Positions 48,172-56,532 of a stretch of DNA of 64,000 bases are shown here, piece after piece. Source of the stretch: Dyella sp. OK004 (lineage in GTDB: Bacteria > Pseudomonadota > Gammaproteobacteria > Xanthomonadales > Rhodanobacteraceae); assembly GCF_900114495.1 (NCBI RefSeq), contig NZ_FOZI01000001.1, positions 453,469-517,468 of the forward strand, in the 5' to 3' direction. How positions within the stretch are numbered: position 1 is the stretch's first letter; the number at the start of each line of letters is the position of its first letter. The translations under genes were made by a program, and so were the position numbers. A model generated the notes under the pieces. It saw only the letters and a program-made list of their open reading frames with translations, was not told where the DNA came from and did no database searches.

Positions 48172-48618
48172 TTACAGGCGCAGGTCTGCCATTTCGTTGG
48201 TGATGTCGTCTTCGCCGATGGTCTGGCGGATCTTGGCGAGGTGGGCCTGCTCGCTCCAAAGCTCGAACTTGTTGCCCATGCCCAGCAGAACCGCTTTCTT
48301 CTCGATGCCAGCCGCCGCGCGCTGACTGGCCGGCAACAGGATGCGCGCCGCCGTATCCGGCTCAACGATGGCCGCGGCACCCACCAGCTTCATCTGCATG
48401 TCGCGATGAGCGGCCTTGACCTTGGGTAGTGCGTTGACCTGATCGCGCACCTGCTCCCACTCCGCATACGGGAACAGCCACAGGCAGCCCGGCTCAAAAG
48501 GGTTGTAGGTGACCACCAGACGATTGGCGCACTCGCCGGCCACCTGCTCCCGATACGCGGTCGGAATGGCCAGGCGGCCCTTATCGTCAACGGTGATGGC
48601 GGTTTCGCCCTGGAACAC
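48172..48618 (-). CDS. mraZ: MraZ, transcriptional regulator of the dcw cluster
   Basis: The 148-residue protein has two AbrB-like halves ([19 protein letters not shown] and [19 protein letters not shown]). It binds repeats in front of its own gene and represses the dcw operon. Translation starts at GTG 48618. The expected binding repeats are present 13 bases upstream. Confidence 0.96.
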   Translation of the reverse strand: MFQGETAITVDDKGRLAIPTAYREQVAGECANRLVVTYNPFEPGCLWLFPYAEWEQVRDQVNALPKVKAAHRDMQMKLVGAAAIVEPDTAARILLPASQRAAAGIEKKAVLLGMGNKFELWSEQAHLAKIRQTIGEDDITNEMADLRL

Positions 48619-48630
48619 GGCCGTAAGACT

Positions 48631-48664
48631 CCACTAATTCCCACGATTTCACACAGGAATCCAC
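48631..48664 (-). promoter_or_regulatory. MraZ-box direct repeats
   Basis: On the minus strand GTGG occurs at 10-base intervals (CCAC on the plus strand at 48631, 48641 and 48661), with a degenerate GTGT copy at 48651. MraZ boxes in other bacteria are TGGG-like repeats with the same 10-bp period. They lie downstream of the -10 element, which fits repression. Confidence 0.8.
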
Positions 48665-48691
48665 GATAGTCTCGCCCCTTGAGACTGTCAA
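48663..48691 (-). promoter_or_regulatory. Promoter of the dcw operon
   Basis: A perfect -35 TTGACA (48686-48691 on the minus strand) is followed after exactly 17 bases by TATCGT (48663-48668). Transcription would start at about 48656, inside the MraZ boxes. Confidence 0.75.
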
Positions 48692-48826
48692 GGGATTTTT
48701 GCTTGTGAATCAATGAGAAAGGCAATGGTGTGGCACTATTTCCAGCCTTTTCTGAGGAACTAACCAAAGGTGCTTGAATACAGGAGATTTTTTGTGCGCA
48801 GCCGTGCTCCATAAAGCCTCTACAAA

Positions 48827-48929
48827 CGCCGCCCAAGGCGGCGGCGCATGAATCTCCGTTCATGCGCCGATTCCCTTCGATAAATCCCACGCCACACCCT
48901 CGACATGAAGGCTCATGTCGAGGGTGTGG
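48827..48929 (-). terminator. Triple hairpin array after rnpB
   Basis: Three perfect inverted repeats follow rnpB on the minus strand: a 17-bp stem (48892-48908 with 48913-48929), a 10-bp stem (48843-48852 with 48859-48868) and a 7-bp stem (48827-48833 with 48837-48843) followed by GTTTGT. The last two share an edge and may compete. They probably end and protect the rnpB transcript. Between this array and the dcw promoter (48692-48826) nothing else is recognised. Confidence 0.6.
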
Positions 48930-48940
48930 TGGACGAAAAG

Positions 48941-49311
48941 AGGTGGAGTCGGCCTATAAGCCGGGTTCTGTACGCCTTGCAGCGCGACAGTCATTCCTCT
49001 CGGCCTGGCGTCACCGCCAGGCTCCAGCAACCTACCCGGGAACAACGCGGGCCGCGTTATCGTTCCCCTATTTGGTCTTGCTCCGAGTGGGGTTTACCGT
49101 GCCACGCGGCGTTAGCCCCGCGCGCGGTGCGCTCTTACCGCACCATTTCACCCTTACCACGCACATCCGGAGATGCCGTTCGGCGGTTTGCTTTCTGTTG
49201 CACTGGCCGTCGGCTCACGCCGCCCAGGAGTTACCTGGCACTCTGCCCTATGGAGCCCGGACTTTCCTCGATGCGCTTACGCGCGACGCGACTGCCCGGC
49301 CGACTCCGCCG
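48941..49311 (-). ncRNA. rnpB: RNase P RNA (M1 RNA), class A
   Basis: The RNA component of RNase P removes 5' leaders from tRNA precursors. Universal class A blocks are seen on the minus strand: GAGGAAAGTCCGGGCTCC near the 5' end, GGTAAACCCCA, AGAGGAATGACTGTC and ACAGAACCCGGCTTA near the 3' end. The two ends pair (GAGTCGGCC with GGCCGACTC). Exact ends are estimated from this pairing and the upstream -10 element. It is flanked by rsmI and mraZ on the same strand. Confidence 0.93.
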
Positions 49312-49314
49312 AGA

Positions 49315-49320
49315 ATTATA
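49315..49320 (-). promoter_or_regulatory. -10 element of rnpB
   Basis: A perfect TATAAT on the minus strand lies a few bases ahead of the deduced rnpB 5' end. A -35 element at normal distance would overlap the rsmI stop codon region (49338-49343) and is poorly conserved there. Confidence 0.6.
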
Positions 49321-49337
49321 GACGAAGCCAGCCGCAC

Positions 49338-50162
49338 TCACTCATATAAGGCCTTGCGCGGCGCGCCGCTGATCGCCGCCGCGAGCTTCGCCGCCTTGGC
49401 TGGAGGCAGTTCGTCGCGCAGGATCGCAAAAATGCGCTGCCCCTCGACCACGCGCGAATCAACCTCTTCACCCCGGCCATGGATGAGAACCACGCACTCA
49501 CCGCGTTGTTGATCCGGGTCACTGGCTACACGCGCAGCCAACGTTTCGAGCGGCTCACCCAGCACAGTTTCGAACAACTTGGTCAGCTCGCGTGCGAGCA
49601 CACCCTCGCGCGTTGCGCCAAAAACGTCGCGCATATCAGCCAGGCTTTCGGCAACACGATGGGACGACTCATAAAAGATGAGGGTGCGCGAATCACCAAC
49701 CAACTCCTCCAACCGCGCGCGGCGCGCGGCCGCCTTGGGCGGCAGGAAGCCCTCGAACACGAAGCGATCGCTAGGCAGCCCGGACACCGACAGCGCCGCA
49801 ATTGCCGCGCACGCACCAGGTACCGGTACACAACGGATGCCAGCAGCGCGCGCTGCCCGCACCAGCCGGAAACCCGGATCGCTGATCAACGGCGTACCAG
49901 CATCGGAAATCAGCGCCACCGACTCACCCCGCAGCAAACGCTCAACGACCGCATCCACCACTTCACGCTCGTTGTGCTCGTGCAACGCCATCAATGGCGT
50001 GGCGATGTTGTAGTGCATAAGCAGCGGCCGGCTATGCCGGGTGTCCTCGCAAGCAATCACGGCGACGGAACGCAAAGTCTCGACGGCGCGCACGGAAAAG
50101 TCATCGCGATGACCGATAGGTGTGGCGACTACCCACAAGCAGCCGGGCTGAACATGTGACAT
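49338..50162 (-). CDS. rsmI: 16S rRNA 2'-O-ribose C1402 methyltransferase
   Basis: The 274-residue tetrapyrrole-methylase-fold enzyme shows VVATPIGHRDDFSVRAVETL, CEDTRHSRPLL and ISDAGTPLISDPGFRLV, all typical of RsmI. It methylates C1402 of 16S rRNA together with RsmH. It is divergent from lpoA with 88 bases between the starts, as in Escherichia coli. Confidence 0.96.
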   Translation of the reverse strand: MSHVQPGCLWVVATPIGHRDDFSVRAVETLRSVAVIACEDTRHSRPLLMHYNIATPLMALHEHNEREVVDAVVERLLRGESVALISDAGTPLISDPGFRLVRAARAAGIRCVPVPGACAAIAALSVSGLPSDRFVFEGFLPPKAAARRARLEELVGDSRTLIFYESSHRVAESLADMRDVFGATREGVLARELTKLFETVLGEPLETLAARVASDPDQQRGECVVLIHGRGEEVDSRVVEGQRIFAILRDELPPAKAAKLAAAISGAPRKALYE

Positions 50163-50250
50163 CTGCGGCGTTCCTCGACGGCGGGCCAGCGATACGATCG
50201 GCTATGATCGCTTATCTATTCATCGTGTCCACAGATCCAAGGGACGTCCC

Positions 50251-52065
50251 ATGCGCCTGATTCGCGCCGCAGGTATCGGCCTGCTGATCTCGCTGGCTCT
50301 CAGCGGCTGCGTACCACCCCAAATAGCACGCACTCCGGCCGAAATCTCCGCCGAACAGGATGCAGCCACGCTGGCGCGCCAGGGCAAGTTCGAACAGGCC
50401 GCACAGGCTTACCTCGTGTTGGCGCAAACCACGCCCGGCCGTGGCGACCAGTACCGGTTGCTAGCCGCCGAGGCTTACCGGCAGGAGGGCCGCCTGGACC
50501 AGGCTGCTCCGCTGCTGACCCAGATCAAGCGCCAGCGCCTCACCGACGACGAACCGGTGCGCCTTGACCTGCTGCAGGCCGAATGGGCACTGAACCAGCA
50601 CGACGCACACCGCGCCCTTCAACTCACCACGCAGCCCGACGTGGCCGTGCCGCCGAAACTGCGGCTGCGCCTGCTCGAACTGCGCGCCAAAGCGATGGAT
50701 GCCAGCGGTGACGTCTGGGGCGCGGCGCGCAGCCGCGTGGAAATGGACGGCCAACTAAGCGGGCTCGATCAGGCGCAGAACCGCAAGCAGATCCTGGCTC
50801 AGCTCACCAAACTCGGCGCCGATCCGCTGAAACAGCGTGCCGCCGCCATGCAGCAGGGCGATGCCATGCTGCCCTGGGTCAATGAAGCACTGAGCCAGCT
50901 CGGTGTAGCGGTAGCGCGCCCACAGCCCACGCTTGAGCAACAAGTCGGCACGGTGATGCCCGGCCAGGACGCCAACGTGCGCGAGGGCTTCAAGATGCCC
51001 GAGCGCATCGCCCTGCTCGTTCCTGCCACCGGCAATTACGCCGCCGCCGGCACCGCTATTCGCGAAGGCTTTTTCGCCGCCTACGCCGATGCGGCGCGTA
51101 ACCGCGCACCGCGCCCGCCCGTGCGCGTCTACGACAGCGGCGGCACCGCGGCTGGCGCAGTCAAGGCCTATCAGCAAGCGGTCAGCGATGGCGCCAAACT
51201 GGTGATCGGTCCGATGACACGCGGCGAAGTCTCCGCCTTGTTCGGGTTGCAACAGTTACCAGTGCAACTGCTTGCGCTGAACCACCCCGACGACAAGAGC
51301 CTCCCCGCCAACGGCGTTGCCGAATTCGGCCTGCTGCCGGAAACCGAAGGCGCACAAGCCGCCGACCACATGATCGAACGTGGACTGCATACCGCTTATG
51401 TGATCGTGGCCGGCGAAGATTTCGGCCAGCGTGCAGCCAACGCGTTCAAGGCCGAACTGGAAGCGCGCGGCGGCAAGGTCGCCGGCACGGCCACCCTGAG
51501 CGGCAGCGGCGTCAACTACGCCTCGCTCATCAATGGCCTCAATGCGGCCAATGCAGACAGCGATGCTGGCGTCTTCATCAGCATGCGTCCGCAACAGGCC
51601 CGCCTGCTGCTGCCACAATTGAAGCTGGCTCGCATCAACCTGCCGGTGTTTGCCACCTCGCATGTCTATGGCGGCGTCGATGACGCGGGCGCCAATCGCG
51701 ACCTGGACGGCGTGGAATTCTGCGACGCCCCCTGGCTGTTCGACGCCCAGCCCGGCCTGCCCAATCACGCCGACATCGCTGCGCAGCTGCCCGCCGCACG
51801 CGGTACGGCGGCGCGGCTGTTCGCCTTCGGCATGGACGCATGGAACCTCGCACCCTATATCGACTGGTTGCGCGATCACGCCGGCAGCTACCTTCCCGGC
51901 GCCAGCGGGCAATTGACTGCCGACCAGTTCGGCCGCGTGCGTCGCGTGCTGGTGTGGGCGAAGTTCGAAGATGGCCTGGCCCATCCGCTCAACGGCAGCC
52001 TGCAGATGGATAGCGCACCGGTGCAATCGCCCCCGGCCTCCAGTGATCAATCGAATCAGGGTTGA
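50251..52065 (+). CDS. lpoA: Penicillin-binding protein activator LpoA (lipoprotein)
   Basis: The 604-residue protein has a lipoprotein signal with lipobox LALSGC (Cys20). An N-terminal TPR-like helical domain (LARQGKFEQAAQAYLVLAQT) follows, then a C-terminal periplasmic-binding-like domain (RIALLVPATGNYAAAGTAIR). LpoA reaches from the outer membrane through the cell wall to stimulate PBP1A. Its stop overlaps the yraN start (TGATG). Confidence 0.94.
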   Translation: MRLIRAAGIGLLISLALSGCVPPQIARTPAEISAEQDAATLARQGKFEQAAQAYLVLAQTTPGRGDQYRLLAAEAYRQEGRLDQAAPLLTQIKRQRLTDDEPVRLDLLQAEWALNQHDAHRALQLTTQPDVAVPPKLRLRLLELRAKAMDASGDVWGAARSRVEMDGQLSGLDQAQNRKQILAQLTKLGADPLKQRAAAMQQGDAMLPWVNEALSQLGVAVARPQPTLEQQVGTVMPGQDANVREGFKMPERIALLVPATGNYAAAGTAIREGFFAAYADAARNRAPRPPVRVYDSGGTAAGAVKAYQQAVSDGAKLVIGPMTRGEVSALFGLQQLPVQLLALNHPDDKSLPANGVAEFGLLPETEGAQAADHMIERGLHTAYVIVAGEDFGQRAANAFKAELEARGGKVAGTATLSGSGVNYASLINGLNAANADSDAGVFISMRPQQARLLLPQLKLARINLPVFATSHVYGGVDDAGANRDLDGVEFCDAPWLFDAQPGLPNHADIAAQLPAARGTAARLFAFGMDAWNLAPYIDWLRDHAGSYLPGASGQLTADQFGRVRRVLVWAKFEDGLAHPLNGSLQMDSAPVQSPPASSDQSNQG

Positions 52066-52421
52066 TGCGTTCCGCAGGCGCGGTATTCGAGCAACGCGCC
52101 TGCGATGAGTTACAGCGCGCCGGCCTCACCCTGATCGCGCGCAACTACACCACTCGCCACGGCGAACTCGATCTGATCATGCGCCACGGCGACACCATCG
52201 TGTTCGTCGAAGTGCGCCATCGCCTTCACGCAAGTCATGGCGACGCGGCCAACTCCGTAACCGCTGGCAAGCAGGCCAAGCTCATCCGCGCCGCGGAACT
52301 ATGGCTGGCCGCTCACCCACAACAAGCGCAACACCCTTGTCGCTTCGACGTCGTGAGTTACGACGGCCCCACAAACGACGCACGCATGACCTGGTGGCGC
52401 AGTGCATTCGATGCGTTTTGA
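52065..52421 (+). CDS. yraN: UPF0102 family protein YraN
   Basis: The 118-residue protein has a predicted nuclease-like fold of the UPF0102 family, with GAVFEQRACDELQRAGL, NYTTRHGELDLIMRHGD and FVEVRHR. The family's role is not established. The ATG at 52065 overlaps the lpoA stop. In Escherichia coli diaA and dolP follow; here a long gap and a secretion operon come next. Confidence 0.93.
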   Translation: MRSAGAVFEQRACDELQRAGLTLIARNYTTRHGELDLIMRHGDTIVFVEVRHRLHASHGDAANSVTAGKQAKLIRAAELWLAAHPQQAQHPCRFDVVSYDGPTNDARMTWWRSAFDAF

Positions 52422-53002
52422 TTTTCGTGCGGGTCATGTAAGGCAATGCCGCAATGCCGTGTAGGGGAATTCCTTCATGACGAAAAGCCCTTGTTTATTG
52501 CGGTTTCGCTACATCGTTTGAAACAAAAAACACAATCATCCAGACGTCCTAAATCTGGCAAAATTAAGCGCGCCACGTCACAATTTGCCCATCGAGGTCT
52601 GGCTCCTCGACGAGCAAGTGCGCTCTACTGAGCAACGATTGTGCATGCGCTCGAATCCCGAGCGCACAACGAACCGATCGATGGTTGATATCGGTAGCAA
52701 GAAGCCAGACTAGACAGGGAGTCTGAATGGAATCGACACATTTCGCCTCGCGGGCGCTTACGCCGCCCGCATTAGCCGTGACGCGACATCAGGATGCATG
52801 CAGGCATTTCGCCAGCGTGATCCGGGATTCGCATCCACGGCCGTCGCCGCATTCCGCCGCGACTCCTCCTCTATTGCACTGATTCAACGCCACCGGGTCC
52901 GGTAGGCGCCTTTTGCGTGTCCAGAGCATCTGGATCGTGCGAAACGCGTGCCCGAACACCCTACGCGACTTCTGCAGTCTCCATACAACTTGCGGGTATG
53001 AC
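52422..53002. other. Leader region ahead of the virB operon
   Basis: This 581-base stretch is clearly richer in A and T at 52480-52580 than its surroundings, as expected for a promoter region, but no -35/-10 pair stands out. It holds a short hairpin (GCGCTCG/CGAGCGC, near 52650-52670) and the possible small ORF listed separately. No tRNA, integrase or direct-repeat attachment site was recognised. Confidence 0.5.
52727..52882 (+). CDS. Possible 51-residue small ORF upstream of virB7
   Basis: ATG at 52727 follows AGGGAG at a good distance, and the frame stays open for 51 codons. The product is rich in His, Pro and Ala, has no membrane segment and matches no family I know. It ends 120 bases before virB7. 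It could be a leader peptide, a small accessory protein or chance. Confidence 0.25.
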   Translation: MESTHFASRALTPPALAVTRHQDACRHFASVIRDSHPRPSPHSAATPPLLH

Positions 53003-53485
53003 GTGAAAACGGATTTCTTCAAACGAGCCCTGATGGGCACTTCGCTACTGGCAACTCTCGCGCTTGCAGGTTGCGGAACACCGCCAGCCAAGGATTTCGG
53101 TGGCCGCTGGAAGCCAGTGAACCGCTTCCAGGACGCGCCAACGGAAATCCCTTTGGCCAAGACATACACCTTCTACGCAGCGCCGATGGACGGCACGCTC
53201 AAGACCATGCTCACGCGCTGGGCAAAGGACTCTGGCCTGCAGCTCTCGTATCAGCTTGAGGCCGACTTCACGCTCTACAAGCCGGTGTCCCAGCTCAAGA
53301 CCACGGACATCCAAGACGCCGTGACGAAGTTGAACTCGATCTATGTGACGCAGGACGTCTTCGTCACCGCCGACAACAGCCAGATCCGAGTCCGATCGGC
53401 CAGCGCCGCGCGCGCAGAAGCAACGCCGCTGCCCGAGCCCGTTACGACCACGCCACCAGCCGAAGCTCCGGCTACCGCCAAATGA
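53003..53485 (+). CDS. virB7: VirB7-type lipoprotein with C-terminal N0-like domain
   Basis: The 160-residue lipoprotein has a lipobox LALAGC (Cys24), a linker with TEIPL (residues 47-51), a globular domain at about 55-132 (FYAAPMDGTLKTMLTRWAKD, IQDAVTKLNSIYV) and a Pro/Ala tail. Classical VirB7 proteins are very short; a globular N0-like domain, also found in secretins, is the mark of the Xanthomonas-type system. There the TEIPL-like segment mediates ring contacts in the outer-membrane core. Translation appears to begin at GTG 53003. It opens the virB operon. Confidence 0.87.
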   Translation: MKTDFFKRALMGTSLLATLALAGCGTPPAKDFGGRWKPVNRFQDAPTEIPLAKTYTFYAAPMDGTLKTMLTRWAKDSGLQLSYQLEADFTLYKPVSQLKTTDIQDAVTKLNSIYVTQDVFVTADNSQIRVRSASAARAEATPLPEPVTTTPPAEAPATAK

Positions 53486-53531
53486 CGACACCAGGAACCA
53501 ACGTTGTGATTACCGAACCGGGCTCGCACTG

Positions 53532-54488
53532 ATGTTCAAGAGAACTTCCAGCCAAAAAATCGACGAGGCAGTAGCCAAGTCGGTCAACTTCGAGGTGACC
53601 GTGGCGGACCTCGCCAAGCGCAGCGAACGTCGCGCCTGGTGGGTTGCGTTCACCGCACTTGTGATGTCGCTCATCCTCGCCGGTGGCTATTTCTACATGC
53701 TGCCACTGAAGGAAAAGGTCCCGTATATCGTGATGGCTGATGCCTATACCGGCACCAGCACCGTCGCACGCCTCAATCAGGACTTCCTCGACAATCGCAT
53801 CACCACCAGCGAAGCGATCAATCGCAGCAACATCGCCCATTTCATCCTCGCACGCGAGTCCTATGACGTGGCGATGATGAACCTGCGCGACTGGACGACG
53901 GTGCTGACGATGGCGTCACCCAGCGTGGCTGCCGCTTATACGGGCCTATATGCGACCAACAATCCAAACAACCCTTACAAGATCTACGGCCGAAATACCG
54001 CGATCCGCGTGAAGATCCTCAGCACCGTGCTCATTGGTGGTGGTCCCAATATCGCCCCGAAGGGCGCGACCGTGCGCTTCCAGCGCAGCTTGTACGACAA
54101 GGTAAACGGCAGCAGTCGCCCGCTCGACAGCAAGATCGCCACGATGGAGTTCACTTATAAGCCGAACCTCAAGATGGACGAGAAGTACCGCATTGAGAAT
54201 CCGCTTGGCTTCCAAGTCACCAGTTATCGCGTGGACAGCGACTACGACACAGCACCTCCGGAAGAAACCCCAGCCGCGCCTCAGGCGACCGGCGACGAAG
54301 CCTCCACACAACCCACCGAACCCGTTGCAGCAGCGCCACCGCCGGAAACGGGCACTGGCGAAGTGCTGCAGTCAAATCTAGCCCCGCGACCGCCGATATC
54401 CGAGAACGGCGTGCCCGCGCAGACGCCGGCGCAGGCACGCACGCCTGTTGCCGCGCCGCGAAATGATGCGCAAGGAGCGCGCCGCTAA
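53532..54488 (+). CDS. virB8: VirB8-type inner-membrane assembly factor
   Basis: The 318-residue bitopic protein has one membrane segment (about residues 35-57) and a periplasmic NTF2-like domain of about 175 residues (VPYIVMADAYTGTSTVARL, ARESYDVAMMNLRDW, VTSYRVDSDYD). It organises the inner-membrane part of the secretion channel. Unusually, about 80 residues rich in Pro, Ala, Thr and Glu follow the domain. Its stop overlaps the virB9 start (TAATG). Confidence 0.92.
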   Translation: MFKRTSSQKIDEAVAKSVNFEVTVADLAKRSERRAWWVAFTALVMSLILAGGYFYMLPLKEKVPYIVMADAYTGTSTVARLNQDFLDNRITTSEAINRSNIAHFILARESYDVAMMNLRDWTTVLTMASPSVAAAYTGLYATNNPNNPYKIYGRNTAIRVKILSTVLIGGGPNIAPKGATVRFQRSLYDKVNGSSRPLDSKIATMEFTYKPNLKMDEKYRIENPLGFQVTSYRVDSDYDTAPPEETPAAPQATGDEASTQPTEPVAAAPPPETGTGEVLQSNLAPRPPISENGVPAQTPAQARTPVAAPRNDAQGARR

Positions 54489-55255
54489 TGAACCGGACTA
54501 GCCAACTCGCCCTATCCGTTGCCCTGTGCATTGCGGCAGCTGCCGCTCCGCGCGGCGCCAGCGCCCAGGCTGTGCAGCAATACGAGTACCAGCCCGACCG
54601 CGTATACCAGGTACGCACCGGCTTGGGCATCACGACGCAGATCGAACTCAGCCCCAACGAAAAAATCCTCGACTTCAGCACCGGCTTCAGCAGCGGCTGG
54701 GAACTGTCCCGTCGCGACAACGTGTTCTACGTCAAACCCAAGAACGTCGACGTCGATACAAACCTGATGATCCGCACGGCGACGCATTCCTACATCTTCG
54801 AGCTCAAGGTAGTGGCCACCGACTGGCGGACCCTCGACCAGGCGCGAATCAAGGGTGTGCAATACAAGATCGCCTTCAATTACCCCGCAGACACGGCCTT
54901 CGCCAACGAGGCCACCAAGGTCGCGGATGCGCCGGAGCTCAGCACCGCGCTAGTCAAGGGGCGCAACTACAACTTCAGCTACGACTATGCGATGCGGAGC
55001 CGTACACCACCGTGGCTAGTTCCTGTCAATGTGTATGACGATGGCCAGTTCACCTACATCAAGTTGAGTGACATGACGAAGTTCCCCACTGGGGATTTCC
55101 CCGCCGTCTACATGCGCGAGAAAGAACACGGCGAGGACTCCGTGATCAACACAACCGTGGAAGGCAACACCATCATCGTCCATGGGACCTATCCCTACTT
55201 GGTCATTCGTCACGGCGACAACGTCGTGGGCCTGCGCAGGAACGTCGCCAAATGA
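54488..55255 (+). CDS. virB9: VirB9-type core complex protein
   Basis: The 255-residue periplasmic protein has a signal peptide (ending near RGASAQA), the VirB9 N-terminal domain (YQVRTGLGITTQIELSPNEK) and a C-terminal beta-sandwich (DDGQFTYIKLSDMTKFPTGD, NTIIVHGTYPYLVIRHGD). It forms the outer-membrane core ring with VirB7 and VirB10. It overlaps virB8 by one base and virB10 by four. Confidence 0.94.
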   Translation: MNRTSQLALSVALCIAAAAAPRGASAQAVQQYEYQPDRVYQVRTGLGITTQIELSPNEKILDFSTGFSSGWELSRRDNVFYVKPKNVDVDTNLMIRTATHSYIFELKVVATDWRTLDQARIKGVQYKIAFNYPADTAFANEATKVADAPELSTALVKGRNYNFSYDYAMRSRTPPWLVPVNVYDDGQFTYIKLSDMTKFPTGDFPAVYMREKEHGEDSVINTTVEGNTIIVHGTYPYLVIRHGDNVVGLRRNVAK

Positions 55256-56514
55256 ACCAGTACGAAGCACAGCAACCCGGTAACGGCGCGCCCGGACAGG
55301 GCGTACCTCCGCAAGAACAAGGTGGCGCGAGCAACCCATATGCCGCGCAGTACCAGCAACAAGCCGCACCGGATCTCGACGCGGGTGCGCCCCAACTGAA
55401 AGGCAACGATGCACGCCGCACAAACCGCAACGCCATGCTCATGCTGGGCACGCTAGCGGCATTGCTCGTCTTCGGTGTGCTATGGGCCTTCTTCGCCACC
55501 AGCTCGCGCAACAACGCGCAGCCCAACAAAGCGCAGAAGGAGGAAACCGTCAGCGTGCCGGAAGCCCCGGCAGCTCCGCCGCCCTTGCCGATGCCCGTCC
55601 GACCGACGGCGCAGCAGGCCCAACCCATCCCACTGGCCCCACCGCTGCCCAAATCCAATACTCAGTCCACTGCTCAAAATGAACCCAAGGGTCCGAGTTT
55701 GGTGGAGCGTCGCATCGCTGCTGCCGCCGGCGGTTCGGCCAGCAATGCCGGTGACAGCGGCTCCGGCAATGGCGGCGGCCAGGGAAGCAACAATGGGGCC
55801 CCACCCGCTACCGTCGGCATGCTCGGCATGAATGATGGTACCAACCAGTTCCGCATGCCGGCCAATGCCAACTACACCAGTGCGAATAAGTTGCCGGACG
55901 TCTCGAACGCACAGCCGCTCACACACCCGGACAACCTCATGCTGCGGGGCACCTATGTCCGCTGCGTGCTGGAAACCCGCATCATCACTGACATCCCGGG
56001 CTTCACCTCCTGCATCGTTACCGAACCGGTGTATTCGTTCAACGGTAAGCACCTGTTGCTGCCCAAGGGCTCTAAAGTCCTCGGCCAATACAGCCAGGAG
56101 CCGAATGGCCCCCGCGTAGCCGTGATCTGGGATCGCATCGTCACTCCTTCCGGCATCGACGTGACCATGGCGAGCCCCGGCATCGACAATCTCGGCGGCG
56201 CCGGGCATCCGGGCTATTACAACGCGCACTGGGGCAGTCGCATCAGTTCCGCCTTGTTGATCAGCTTGCTCAGTGACGCCTTTAAGTATGAAGCCGCCGA
56301 GCATGGTCCCAAGGCCAGCACCGTCGGCGCCAACGGCACCGTGGTGCAGCAGCCGTTCGAGAGCAACACGGCGCAAACCATACAAAACCTTGCCGACCAG
56401 GCTGTGCGGCGTGCCGCCAACCGTCCGGCCACAGTCACGATCAACCAGGGCACCGTCGTGACCATCTACGTCGCCAAAGACGTGGACTTCACCGGCGTGC
56501 TCGCCCGTAACTGA
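55252..56514 (+). CDS. virB10: VirB10-type core complex protein
   Basis: The 420-residue protein spans both membranes. It has a Gln/Pro-rich cytoplasmic N-terminus, one membrane segment (about residues 60-82), a Pro-rich periplasmic linker and a C-terminal TrbI/VirB10 beta-barrel (FTSCIVTEPVYSFNGKHLLL, GSKVLGQYSQEPNGPRVAVI). The C-terminal antenna region inserts in the outer membrane. It relays energy from the ATPases to channel opening. Confidence 0.95.
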   Translation: MNQYEAQQPGNGAPGQGVPPQEQGGASNPYAAQYQQQAAPDLDAGAPQLKGNDARRTNRNAMLMLGTLAALLVFGVLWAFFATSSRNNAQPNKAQKEETVSVPEAPAAPPPLPMPVRPTAQQAQPIPLAPPLPKSNTQSTAQNEPKGPSLVERRIAAAAGGSASNAGDSGSGNGGGQGSNNGAPPATVGMLGMNDGTNQFRMPANANYTSANKLPDVSNAQPLTHPDNLMLRGTYVRCVLETRIITDIPGFTSCIVTEPVYSFNGKHLLLPKGSKVLGQYSQEPNGPRVAVIWDRIVTPSGIDVTMASPGIDNLGGAGHPGYYNAHWGSRISSALLISLLSDAFKYEAAEHGPKASTVGANGTVVQQPFESNTAQTIQNLADQAVRRAANRPATVTINQGTVVTIYVAKDVDFTGVLARN

Positions 56515-56532
56515 CCTTAGTGATCCGAGCCC

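Noticed and set aside
52446-52631. 61-codon ORF just after yraN
   Set aside because: Crosses the AT-rich likely promoter region, has no ribosome-binding site and a composition unlike real proteins.
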